Shown in pieces: positions 35,606 through 43,552 of a DNA stretch of 64,000 nt; position 1 is the stretch's first letter, and each line of letters starts with the position of its first letter. The stretch lies in the NCBI RefSeq assembly GCF_900129635.1, contig NZ_FSRB01000003.1, positions 62,001 through 126,000 of the forward strand, read 5' to 3'. Made by a program: the position numbers and the translations under genes. The stretch comes from Singulisphaera sp. GP187. Its GTDB lineage: Bacteria; Planctomycetota; Planctomycetia; Isosphaerales; Isosphaeraceae. The notes beneath the pieces are model-generated. The model had not been told where the DNA came from, searched no databases, and was given only the letters and a program-made list of their open reading frames with translations.

Positions 35606-36561
35606 CAGGCCATGACCCTCGCTCCACCCATCGGCACGACGGCCGCGTCGAGAACCTCTTCAATCACCGACCGGGCCGTGACCTTCCGGAGCCGGCTCTC
35701 GGGCTTGAGGATGATCCGATGGCTCAGAACGGCCGGGGCCATCCGCTTGACGTCGTCGGGAGTGACGAAGTCCTGCCCTCGAACCGCCGCCACGGCCTGC
35801 GAGGCGCGATGAAGGGCCAACGAGGCTCTCGGGCTGCCCCCGAGCAAGACGTCGGGATGCGCGCGAGTGCGACGAATCAAGTCGACGACATACCGGCAAA
35901 GCTTATCGTCCACGCGGACCAACCGCACCGCCTGCTGGCACTGGAGGACTTCCTCGGCGGTCACCACCGCCTGGAGATCGTCGATCGGATGGCGGAGTTG
36001 CAACCGCCCGAGCATGGACGCCTCTTCCTCGGCCGACGGGTAACCGAGATTGAGCCGGACCAGGAACCGGTCGAGCTGCGCCTCGGGGAGTGGGAAGGTT
36101 CCCTCGTGATCCACCGGGTTCTGAGTGGCGATCAGCAGGAACGGCGGCGTCAGGTCGTACGTCGTTCCGTCAGCCGAGACACTGCGCTCCGCCATCGCCT
36201 CCAGCAGCGCGGACTGGGTTCTCGGGGTGGCGCGGTTGATCTCGTCGGCCAGCACGATTTGCGCGAAGATCGGGCCCTGCCTGAACTCGAACTGCGTCGT
36301 CTTCGGGTTGAAGATCGATGCCCCCGTCACGTCCGACGGCAGCAGGTCCGGCGTGCATTGCACCCGCTTGAACGTCGCCCCGACGCTCCGGGCCAACGCC
36401 CGCGCCAGCATCGTCTTGGCCACGCCCGGCACGTCCTCGAGCAGGATGTGGCCCTCGGCGAAGTAAGCCACCAGAGCCAGGAGGATCTCCGGACGCTTGC
36501 CGACGACGACCTTCTCAATATTGGCGACAATCCGCTTGCCGGCCGCCGTGACTTCCGTCAT
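35605..36561 (-). CDS. MoxR-family AAA+ ATPase
   Basis: Starting at MTEVTAAGKRIVANIEKVV (318 aa, normal for MoxR) it shows Walker A EDVPGVAKTMLARAL (about 38-52), Walker B IVLADEINRATPRTQ (about 98-112), sensor 1 LIATQNPVDHEGT and the C-terminal lid with sensor 2 near SPRASLALHRA. MoxR proteins act as chaperones that mature or activate protein complexes. It is the first gene of a tight three-gene operon with DUF58 and DUF4129. Confidence 0.94.
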   Translation of the reverse strand: MTEVTAAGKRIVANIEKVVVGKRPEILLALVAYFAEGHILLEDVPGVAKTMLARALARSVGATFKRVQCTPDLLPSDVTGASIFNPKTTQFEFRQGPIFAQIVLADEINRATPRTQSALLEAMAERSVSADGTTYDLTPPFLLIATQNPVDHEGTFPLPEAQLDRFLVRLNLGYPSAEEEASMLGRLQLRHPIDDLQAVVTAEEVLQCQQAVRLVRVDDKLCRYVVDLIRRTRAHPDVLLGGSPRASLALHRASQAVAAVRGQDFVTPDDVKRMAPAVLSHRIILKPESRLRKVTARSVIEEVLDAAVVPMGGARVMA

Positions 36562-36884
36562 GCCACTGCCTCCCCCCCCAGTCGGGCGCCTCGTCGGGCC
36601 GGACGGCGAACCCTGCCGCCTACGCGGTCGAGCGTGGAACCCGCCGACCCCAGACAAAAGTCCTACTATTGGAATTCTCGAGATCGAAAGCAAGACCGAA
36701 GTCTGACAAATGTAAAAAACGTCGAGATCCGTGATCTTAGGTAACGGCTGCAGGTCTGACCATGGGGAGGAGCTCAACCCGTTATGGATGGCCTGGGCTG
36801 GTGCGTGCCCGTTGCTGATCGGTTAAAGTGCGTACGATCCTCGAAGGACGTCGTAATTCAGGCCATCGAAGTCGGGAGCGAGTG
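36562..36884. other. Divergent promoter region between moxR-type gene and thrC
   Basis: No gene is seen. The middle (about 36655-36730) is AT-richer than the flanks and is a plausible place for divergent promoters, but I cannot name specific boxes. Confidence 0.4.
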
Positions 36885-38153
36885 ATGCGATTTGTTTCCC
36901 ACCTGGGATGTCCCACCTGCGGTGCCACGTATCCGGCCGATCGCCTCATGAACTTGTGCGAGCGTGACGGGCGTCCGGTCCAGGTGGTTCTCGATATCGA
37001 CCGACTCAAGTCCGAGCGGGGCCGCGACGGTGGGTGGGACCCATCGCGCCACGACCTTTGGCGGTTCGGTGGCCTCTTACCGCTCGACGTCGCCGATCCC
37101 GACGATTGTCGTCACGTCGTTTCCCTGGGAGAAGGAAATACGCCCAGTCTTCCCTACGCCCACCCCTGGGCCGATCGGCTGGGATGTCGGCTCGAGGTGA
37201 AGGACGAAGGGAAGCCGTACCCGGGCTTCGGCCATAACCCGACACTCTCGTTTAAAGACCGGGGGATGGCCGTGACGGTCTCGATGGCCAAGGCCCTCGG
37301 TCTGTCTCGACTGGCCGTCCCCACCCAAGGAAATGCGGGAGACGCGCTGGCCGAATACGCGGTGGCGGGCGGACTCGAGGCGGCGATCGTCATGTCGCCC
37401 GACACCGACCTGCCGATCCTGGGCAAGGTGGCGGCCTACGCCAAGCTCCACCCGGCGCTGATCACGCTGGAGCTTGTGGCGGGTACGATCGTCGAATCGG
37501 CCCAGCGAATTCGCGACCATTATGTGCCGGCCGGCTATTTCAGCGTCGCCACGTTTCAAGAGCCGGGTTGGCGCACCGAGGGCAAGAAGACGCTCGGCCT
37601 GGAAATGGCGGAGCCCGCCGGCGATCGACTGGCGGAACGGGTCTGGAAACTCCCCGACGTGATCGTTTATCCGACGGGAGGGGGCACCGGTGTCGTCGGG
37701 ATGGCCAAGGCGTTCGACGAACTCCAGGCGCTTGGCCTGGTGGGCGACGAACGGCCCCGGATGGTCTGCGTCCAGAGCTCGGCGACGACCCCGATCGTTC
37801 GCGCCTTCGACGAAGGGGCGGATGACATCACCCCCCTGCCCCCCGGCACGACCATCGCCACGGGCTTGAATGTGGCGCGGAACGTCGGGCACATCAACGT
37901 CTTGCGCATCATTCGCGAGTCGGGAGGGGCCGCCATCGCCGTGACCGACGACGCGATTCGCACGGTCATCCGCGACGAGTGGCGGGACCGACGCTTCGCC
38001 TGGTCACCCGAGGGCGCCGCAACCCTTGCCGCATTGCCGGAAATGGCCGATCGCGGTCTGATTCGCAAGGGAGATCGCGTCGTCCTGGTGAACACCGCCG
38101 CCGCCGAGAAGTCCTTGCCCAATATCCGGATGCTGCTGGACGGGGGGCTCTGA
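36885..38153 (+). CDS. thrC: Threonine synthase
   Basis: The ATG at MRFVSHLGCPTCGATYP gives 422 aa and has a GGGAG site upstream. It is a PLP fold-type II enzyme with the Lys Schiff-base motif LSFKDRGM (about residue 118) and PLP-phosphate-binding PTQGNAGDALAEYA and YPTGGGTGVVGM. The N-terminus carries Cys9, Cys12 and Cys25, a small zinc-ribbon-like head common in this subclass. It converts O-phosphohomoserine to threonine. The broader family includes cysteate and diaminopropionate enzymes, but overall features favour ThrC. Confidence 0.9.
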   Translation: MRFVSHLGCPTCGATYPADRLMNLCERDGRPVQVVLDIDRLKSERGRDGGWDPSRHDLWRFGGLLPLDVADPDDCRHVVSLGEGNTPSLPYAHPWADRLGCRLEVKDEGKPYPGFGHNPTLSFKDRGMAVTVSMAKALGLSRLAVPTQGNAGDALAEYAVAGGLEAAIVMSPDTDLPILGKVAAYAKLHPALITLELVAGTIVESAQRIRDHYVPAGYFSVATFQEPGWRTEGKKTLGLEMAEPAGDRLAERVWKLPDVIVYPTGGGTGVVGMAKAFDELQALGLVGDERPRMVCVQSSATTPIVRAFDEGADDITPLPPGTTIATGLNVARNVGHINVLRIIRESGGAAIAVTDDAIRTVIRDEWRDRRFAWSPEGAATLAALPEMADRGLIRKGDRVVLVNTAAAEKSLPNIRMLLDGGL

Positions 38154-38182
38154 GGGAAAATCCCCCTTCATTCGCGCCCCCT

Positions 38183-38416
38183 TCAGACAACCTGGCGACA
38201 CGGCCGAAGGTGGCTCACACCCGCCACCAGAAGCGCTATCGCCAGGGCCGCCGCGATCGCGGCCGACGGGGGAATTGGCGCTTCAAGGTGTCCAGCAAAC
38301 AAGTCATCAAGGTGCGCGACCGTCTGAAGGACGATCGCCGAACCGATGACGATCAACGTCCACCCAAGGACGGCTGAAAGTCGTTCCTTCAACGTGGTTG
38401 GCTTTGATTTCCTCAT
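38183..38416 (-). CDS. Small two-helix membrane protein
   Basis: The start at MRKSKPTTLKERLS (77 aa) gives a basic head, a first helix (about 14-32), a short loop and a second helix (about 48-68), ending in a charged tail. Upstream residues in frame are unlikely to be translated. It is convergent with thrC and upstream of nothing obvious. No family is recognised; topology suggests a small inner-membrane protein. Confidence 0.5.
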   Translation of the reverse strand: MRKSKPTTLKERLSAVLGWTLIVIGSAIVLQTVAHLDDLFAGHLEAPIPPSAAIAAALAIALLVAGVSHLRPCRQVV

Positions 38417-38543
38417 CGTCCGGGTCTCCCGATCGCGGTTTTCAGTCAGGAACGGCTCAATTCTGACATGGGAATCCGACTCCCGTGGCCAAGGCCGCCA
38501 AAATCCTACGAACTTCGGCGAACCCGTCAATCTCGTCCCGAAC

Positions 38544-39470
38544 TTAGTCCAAGTGCTCGTGCACGGCCTCGGCGACCACGAGGTTGCGGGATGTTACGGG
38601 CCAGTAGCGGCAGGCGACTCCGACGAGCAGAAAGAGGCCGCCGACGATGGTGGGAACGGCGGGGCGTTCGCCAATGACCAGGAGAACCCAGATCGGGGCG
38701 AGCACCGGCTCAAGCAGGCCGAGGAGACCCGCCTCGGGAGCGCCGATGTCGCGGAGCCCTCGGGCGAACAATCCGTAAGGGATCGCCATCTGGATTGTTC
38801 CGAACACCACGAGCAGGACGATCGTCGAAGCGGGGGGCACTTGAATTGAGCCGCGGGTCAGGAGGATCCAGAGTGCGAGAGTGCCCGATGCAGCCAGGTT
38901 GTTGAAGGCGCTCAGCCAGATCGGGTCGAGGTCGCGAAATCCTCGAAGTCCAACAACCACTCCCGCGTAGCCCACGCCGCTGGCGAGGCCAAGTGCGATC
39001 CCCTGCCCTTCATTGGGCCGGCCGTCGTACCCGTAGAAGACAATGGCCACGACGCCGAGCGAGGCAAGCGCGATCCCGACGATCGACCGGCGGTCCGGAC
39101 GTTCTCTCAGGAGCCAGGCACTGAGCGGGATCGTCCAGATCGTCGCCGTGCACTGGAGAAAAATGGCGTTGGCGGCGGTCGTTGTCATGACCGCGCTGAG
39201 GTAGAGCCCGGTCATGGCGCCGAAGGTGAATCCGAGCGGGATCATCGTCGGCCGGATGACACGACGCGACGCGGGGACGAACGGCAACAAGACCAAGCCC
39301 GCAAACAGGCTACGGTAAAAGGCAACCGTCAGGCCGTCGAGGTCGAGCGCCTTGGCAAACACTCCCCCCAGGCTCCAGAGCGCGGCCGCGCCAAGCACGT
39401 ATCGGCGCCCAGACCGCGCCGCTTTCCGGTGATCGTCCAACACCCAATCCACGCTGATCTCCTCGGTCAT
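38544..39470 (-). CDS. EamA/DMT-superfamily transporter
   Basis: At 308 aa (start MTEEISVDWVLDDH) it has a charged head then ten predicted helices in two EamA repeats (about 30-160 and 170-300), with the family hallmark of the second repeat LLGLLEPVLAPIWVLLVIGE. These carriers export amino acids, metabolites or sugars. Substrate unknown. It is divergent from the RING-type protein gene, with about 230 bp between starts. Confidence 0.9.
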   Translation of the reverse strand: MTEEISVDWVLDDHRKAARSGRRYVLGAAALWSLGGVFAKALDLDGLTVAFYRSLFAGLVLLPFVPASRRVIRPTMIPLGFTFGAMTGLYLSAVMTTTAANAIFLQCTATIWTIPLSAWLLRERPDRRSIVGIALASLGVVAIVFYGYDGRPNEGQGIALGLASGVGYAGVVVGLRGFRDLDPIWLSAFNNLAASGTLALWILLTRGSIQVPPASTIVLLVVFGTIQMAIPYGLFARGLRDIGAPEAGLLGLLEPVLAPIWVLLVIGERPAVPTIVGGLFLLVGVACRYWPVTSRNLVVAEAVHEHLD

Positions 39471-39702
39471 CGGCTCGCAATCAAACCCGGCCAAATGGTA
39501 CGGTTCACGACCCGTTCCGAATAGGCGTCTGGGAATTGCCTTTCGATGCGACAACAGTAAAATCAGAGCAACACGGTCGCTGATTCACGACCTTTTGGAG
39601 GGGCACAAGCCGGCCCCATTCTGCTATCGTTGAAGAGAAGGGACTCCCAAACAGTCGCTCGGGGGTCGGTTCCGCGAGTCGAACGTCAAAGGGATACGCG
39701 CC

Positions 39703-40530
39703 ATGCACCTGGTGGTCCTCGGCGCCATCGTCCTGCTGGTTTACCTGGTGATCCGCCTGGGCGCGACGGCCGGCGCCTGGCTGACAGGCAATCGCTATCG
39801 CTCGTACCGCCAGCTCGCGGCGCGTTATCAAGGCAAATACGAAAGTCGGGGCCTCTCCGACCCGCCCACCGTCAGCTTCTCCTACAAAGGCTCGAACGTC
39901 CGGGTGGGATTGGCCCCACAAATCAATGGCCAACCTCATAATCCTAGGACCCGGGTGGTGGCTCGGTTCCGCAATGGCTTGCCGTTTCGGTTCGAATTGG
40001 CGCCGATCACCCGTCCTGCCCCCGCGCAAGCGCCCAAGGGGACACGCCTGGTCAGGATCGGCGACCAGGAGTTCGACCGCGGCTTCGTGGTTCAGGCCAA
40101 CGATCCCGAGATGGCCGTCGAGTTCCTCTCCCCGGCGGTCCGCTGGTCGATCGGCAATTTACAGCGACTGGCCCCTCCGAGCGGGATCCTGATCTCGATC
40201 AATCCGGAACGACTGCTGGTCCAGATCGATCGCAACCTCGGACTCCACGCCGAGTCGCTCGCTCACGCCGTGCACGAAACGCTTTTAATCCATGACGGCC
40301 TGCAACTGGGCGTGACTGCGCGGATGTCGCAAGGGGTCTCGATCGTCGCCGTCGGTCCCGCGTCCGCTGAGGATGCCGGTCCGCCCATCTGCAAGGTTTG
40401 CGGAGAGGCGATCAACGGGCCGAGCGTCCGCTGCGCAGTCTGCCGGACGCTCCATCATCGTGACTGCTGGGAATACGTCGGGACGTGCTCGATCTATGGC
40501 TGCACCGGCAAACAGAGCGTCTCGGCCTGA
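39703..40530 (+). CDS. Membrane-anchored prokaryotic RING-finger protein, E3 ligase candidate
   Basis: The 275-aa protein begins with one transmembrane helix (about 2-20), followed by a soluble mixed alpha/beta domain (about 30-220) that I do not recognise, and ends in a RING/treble-clef zinc domain (about 228-268). Its ligands are C230-x2-C233, C244-x2-C247, H251 or H252, C255, C262 and C267, with the phrase HHRDCWEY seen in prokaryotic RING family 1. An AAGGGA ribosome-binding site precedes the ATG. As first gene before Ubl, E2, E1 and JAMM genes it is the likely E3, placing conjugation at the membrane. Ligase activity is inferred, not shown. Confidence 0.8.
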   Translation: MHLVVLGAIVLLVYLVIRLGATAGAWLTGNRYRSYRQLAARYQGKYESRGLSDPPTVSFSYKGSNVRVGLAPQINGQPHNPRTRVVARFRNGLPFRFELAPITRPAPAQAPKGTRLVRIGDQEFDRGFVVQANDPEMAVEFLSPAVRWSIGNLQRLAPPSGILISINPERLLVQIDRNLGLHAESLAHAVHETLLIHDGLQLGVTARMSQGVSIVAVGPASAEDAGPPICKVCGEAINGPSVRCAVCRTLHHRDCWEYVGTCSIYGCTGKQSVSA

Positions 40531-40563
40531 CAGGCGTCACCGTTCACAGGAGAAGGCCCTTCG

Positions 40564-40701
40564 ATGAATCGCGTGGGGGAACACGGATCGATTCCCACGC
40601 GTCGGCTGTTCCGGCCCGGATGGGCACCGGGTATCCTGGCAACACCTGTCCGTCGCGAACGCCGAAGAATCCCGGCGTCTCCACCCAATATTGTCGTTTG
40701 A
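40564..40701 (+). CDS. Possible 45-residue basic peptide between RING and Ubl genes
   Basis: An ATG with a good AGGAGAAGG site about 8 nt upstream opens a 45-codon frame ending 34 bp before the Ubl gene. The peptide starts MNRVGEHGSIPTRR and is basic and Pro-rich, without cysteines or membrane segments. The ribosome-binding site and the otherwise unexplained 205-bp gap are the only support; composition alone does not show it is coding. Confidence 0.28.
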   Translation: MNRVGEHGSIPTRRLFRPGWAPGILATPVRRERRRIPASPPNIVV

Positions 40702-40718
40702 CCAGCGAATGAGATGCT

Positions 40719-40726
40719 GAGGAGGT
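40719..40726 (+). promoter_or_regulatory. Strong Shine-Dalgarno for the Ubl gene
   Basis: GAGGAGGT lies 9 nt before the Ubl ATG and is the best ribosome-binding site in this cluster; the E2 and E1 genes have only weak ones. It would favour high Ubl expression relative to its enzymes. Confidence 0.65.
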
Positions 40727-40735
40727 ATCCTGACC

Positions 40736-41035
40736 ATGTCATACGGCGGAAATGCCGATCCCACCGGGATTCAGGTGACGTTCCTGGACCAGACTGGGGC
40801 GAAGTCGGTCAAGGCGGTCATCGCGTTTAGCGTACCAGTCAGCCGAATTCTCCCGAATATTATCACCAAGATGAACTTACCGACCACCAGTCCGGACGGC
40901 CAACCGATGAGTTATTCGCTCGACCATAAAGAGGGCGGGCGACGACTGATCGAGAGCCATACGCTGGTGGAGGCCGGAGTTCAGAACGGCGATCACCTGA
41001 TCGTCTATCCCGAGGTTGTCGCCGGGCGTTCCTGA
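40736..41035 (+). CDS. Ubiquitin-like (beta-grasp) modifier protein
   Basis: A 99-aa protein with a ubiquitin-like beta-grasp pattern: a flexible Gly-rich head, beta hairpin (about 12-31, GIQVTFLDQTG), helix (about 34-47), and closing strands with TLVEAGVQNGDHLIVYPE (about 76-93), the LxxAGVxNGDxLxV signature of YukD/Ub-like folds. It ends VVAGRS, so Gly97 is followed by two residues that would have to be trimmed to expose a C-terminal glycine, a task for the JAMM protease encoded downstream. It sits directly before E2 and E1 genes, which gives the modifier assignment its strength. Confidence 0.83.
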   Translation: MSYGGNADPTGIQVTFLDQTGAKSVKAVIAFSVPVSRILPNIITKMNLPTTSPDGQPMSYSLDHKEGGRRLIESHTLVEAGVQNGDHLIVYPEVVAGRS

Positions 41036-41106
41036 CCGTTCCACGGTTCCAGACAACGTAAGGCACCATCCTGCTTTCTTCTTGACGCGTTGGGCTCGTC
41101 CGAACC

Positions 41107-41937
41107 ATGTACGAATCACCTCGCATCCGACGTCTTCGCAACGACTTCACTGCCATGGAGCGGCTGGGGTCGGAAAGCTCGGTCCTTCGGTTCCGGGCCG
41201 AGGGAAAGCCGGCGCAGCGCTACGTGGTCGAGTTTCGGGGCCGGAGCCTCGCTCGCGAGCGGGGCAAGGTCTCGATCCGCGACCGCCACGAGGTCGAGAT
41301 CAAACTCGGCTCGTCCTACCCGCGGACGATGCCCGAAATCCGCTGGCTCACGCCGATCTATCATCCCAACATCTCGGAGATCGGCATGGTTTGCCTGGGA
41401 GGGTATGGAACCCACTGGGTGCCCAGCCTCAACCTCGACGAACTCTGCGGTATGCTCTGGGACATGGCTCGATTCCACAACTACGACATCAGGAGCCCCT
41501 ACAATCGCGAGGCCGCCCTCTGGGTCGCCAACCAGAGTTCGTTCCTCTTTCCACTCGACGCGCGGGCGCTCCGCGACCTCAGGGTCGCGCTCGGCCGGGT
41601 CGACTCCCACCCTTCTGCCGCTGCCGTTCCCGCTCCGTCAGTGGAGTCGGAACCGGCGTCCCAGGAACCGGCCGCCCCCAAGAGTTCATCGAATCCGGTC
41701 CCCGGCTCCCGGGCGGGAAAGTACGCGGACTTTGTCCGGAAGTTTGCGTCCGATTTGAGCGCACTCAAACCGACGCTTGCCGAGTCGAGCCCCCAAGTTC
41801 CCGAGGCCTGGAACGGGTCGGGTGTGGCAGGACCCGAGGGGATGATTATCCTCGATATGGAGGTAGATCTGCGCCCCGCCCCGCCTGGTCCTCGACCAGG
41901 ATCAGGACCAGGTGATGAAATCGTCTTCATCGATTAG
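41107..41937 (+). CDS. E2 ubiquitin-conjugating-enzyme-like protein
   Basis: The first 165 residues form a UBC-type fold: N-terminal helix with RRLRNDF, YPRTMPEIRWLTPIYHPN, and the active site HPNISEIGMVCL, where Cys96 stands at exactly the canonical spacing after HPN (86-88). WVPSLNLDELCGML matches the region after the active site of eukaryotic E2s. It should accept the Ubl from the E1 as a thioester. A disordered Ala/Pro/Ser-rich tail (about 168-240) ends in two short hydrophobic-acidic patches, MIILDMEVD and DEIVFID. It lies between the Ubl and E1 genes on the same strand. Confidence 0.9.
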   Translation: MYESPRIRRLRNDFTAMERLGSESSVLRFRAEGKPAQRYVVEFRGRSLARERGKVSIRDRHEVEIKLGSSYPRTMPEIRWLTPIYHPNISEIGMVCLGGYGTHWVPSLNLDELCGMLWDMARFHNYDIRSPYNREAALWVANQSSFLFPLDARALRDLRVALGRVDSHPSAAAVPAPSVESEPASQEPAAPKSSSNPVPGSRAGKYADFVRKFASDLSALKPTLAESSPQVPEAWNGSGVAGPEGMIILDMEVDLRPAPPGPRPGSGPGDEIVFID

Positions 41938-42178
41938 AGGCTTGACACCTCGGTGATTGAGATGCTTGGCAGCTCGAACTGGCGACCCTTCATCGCCAGG
42001 CGCCGAGACCCTTGAATTCGGGACCCACTCAGCTCATGATCTCTTTACGCCACGAAGACGCTACGACCCACCCGCGCGTCGGGGTTTCATGGCACTGACT
42101 TTTGTCACTTTCGGCAATCATTTTTGTGTCGCGTGAACATGTCCCGCCATTTCGCGACTCACCCTCGGTGAATGCTCC

Positions 42179-43444
42179 ATGGATGACTCCCCACTGACGT
42201 TCCTCGACGAAGAGCTTCCCGATGCGGAGTCGGTGGCGGACACCGATGCCCCCCCTTCCTTGATCATCGACGACGCCGACCGTTACTCGCGGCTCCGGCT
42301 GATTCCGTGGTGGCGGCAGGAACGGCTCGCCGCCGCGCGGGTGCTCGTGGTCGGTGCCGGCGCGCTCGGGAATGAGGTACTCAAGAATCTCGCGCTCCTG
42401 GGGGTCGGGACCGTTTATGTCATCGATCTCGACGACGTGGAACCTTCCAATCTGTCGCGGTCGGTCCTCTTCCGTACCGAGGATGGCGGCCGGGGCAAGG
42501 CGGAGGTGGGGGCGCAACGCGCGACTGAGATCAATCCCGATGTCCGGATCATCCCGCTCAAAGGAGATGTGATCACCGACGTCGGCCTCGGTCTGTTCGC
42601 GGACGTTGATGTCGTGATCGGCTGCCTCGACAACCGTGAGGCGCGGCTCTGGGTCAATCGGCAGTGCTGGAAGGTGGGAACCCCCTGGGTCGATTCGGGG
42701 ATCCAAGAAATCCAGGGGGTCGTGAAGGTCTTCGTCCCCCCCGATTCCGCCTGCTATGAATGCGCGATGACCGAGCGCGACTATCAGCTCTTGAACCTTC
42801 GATACAGTTGTCCCTTGCTTCGTCGCGATCAGATCATGGAGGGGAAGGTCCCCACGGCCCCCACGATTGCCTCGATGATGGGGGCGCTCGAAGTGCAGGA
42901 GGCGCTCAAAATCATTCACGGCCTCCCGGTCGCCGCTGGCAGCGCGATGGTTTTCAACGGGGTCACGAACCAGTTCTACACGACCCGGCTTCCCTTTCGA
43001 CCCGATTGTCTCAGTCACGAGACCTACCCCAAACCGATCGAGCTGCCGCTGGGCGCGCTCCGGCCGGTCGCCGACCTCTTCGCGGCCGCGCGTCAAACGG
43101 GCCTGGCCGGACCGTTGACCTTGGCCCTCGAACGCGAGCTCGTCGTCTCGATCGACTGTCCCCGATGCGGCTGGCACAGCGAAATCCATCGGCCGAGAAC
43201 CCGCGTTTCCCAGGCCGAGTCGATTTGCCCGACCTGCAACGAACCGGCCCAACCGGAGATCGTGAGCGCGCTGGCGGAGGATTCTCCACTGGCCACCCGA
43301 GCGCTCGCGGATGTCGGCATCCCGCACTACGATATTGTCCGGGTCGACGGCGTCGACGAGTCGGCCTTTTTTCTCCTGGCCGGGGATCGAGGGTGGCTCG
43401 AGGCCGGCCCGCAGGAAACACCGAACCACCCCATGAGAGCCTAG
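42179..43444 (+). CDS. ThiF/E1-like Ubl-activating enzyme
   Basis: A 421-aa single-copy E1 adenylation protein. It has the ATP-binding VVGAGALGNEVLKNL (about 57-71), acidic ribose-contact DLDDVEPSNLSRS (83-95), a CYEC zinc pair (192/195), a candidate catalytic Cys211 in RYSCPLLRRD followed by PTAPTIASMMGALEVQEALK (226-244), and a C-terminal zinc-ribbon-like part with CPRC (327/330) and CPTC (350/353). It should adenylate the Ubl C-terminal glycine and pass it to the E2. An acidic N-terminal extension of about 35 residues is unusual for MoeB/ThiF. The 240-bp gap before it may carry its own promoter. Confidence 0.9.
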   Translation: MDDSPLTFLDEELPDAESVADTDAPPSLIIDDADRYSRLRLIPWWRQERLAAARVLVVGAGALGNEVLKNLALLGVGTVYVIDLDDVEPSNLSRSVLFRTEDGGRGKAEVGAQRATEINPDVRIIPLKGDVITDVGLGLFADVDVVIGCLDNREARLWVNRQCWKVGTPWVDSGIQEIQGVVKVFVPPDSACYECAMTERDYQLLNLRYSCPLLRRDQIMEGKVPTAPTIASMMGALEVQEALKIIHGLPVAAGSAMVFNGVTNQFYTTRLPFRPDCLSHETYPKPIELPLGALRPVADLFAAARQTGLAGPLTLALERELVVSIDCPRCGWHSEIHRPRTRVSQAESICPTCNEPAQPEIVSALAEDSPLATRALADVGIPHYDIVRVDGVDESAFFLLAGDRGWLEAGPQETPNHPMRA

Positions 43445-43552
43445 GTCGACGGACAGATCATGGTATCGTGGTAAGTTGGGGTGGGAAGTCCGATCCTGAC
43501 TCACGACTCCAGTGAAGGCCTTTCGAGGCCGGCGACGGGAAGGGCGAGCGGT

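Noticed and set aside
34034..35812. 592-codon plus-strand open frame opposite the DUF58/DUF4129 genes
   Set aside because: It spans two real genes on the other strand and has an Arg/His/Gly-rich composition typical of antisense frames.
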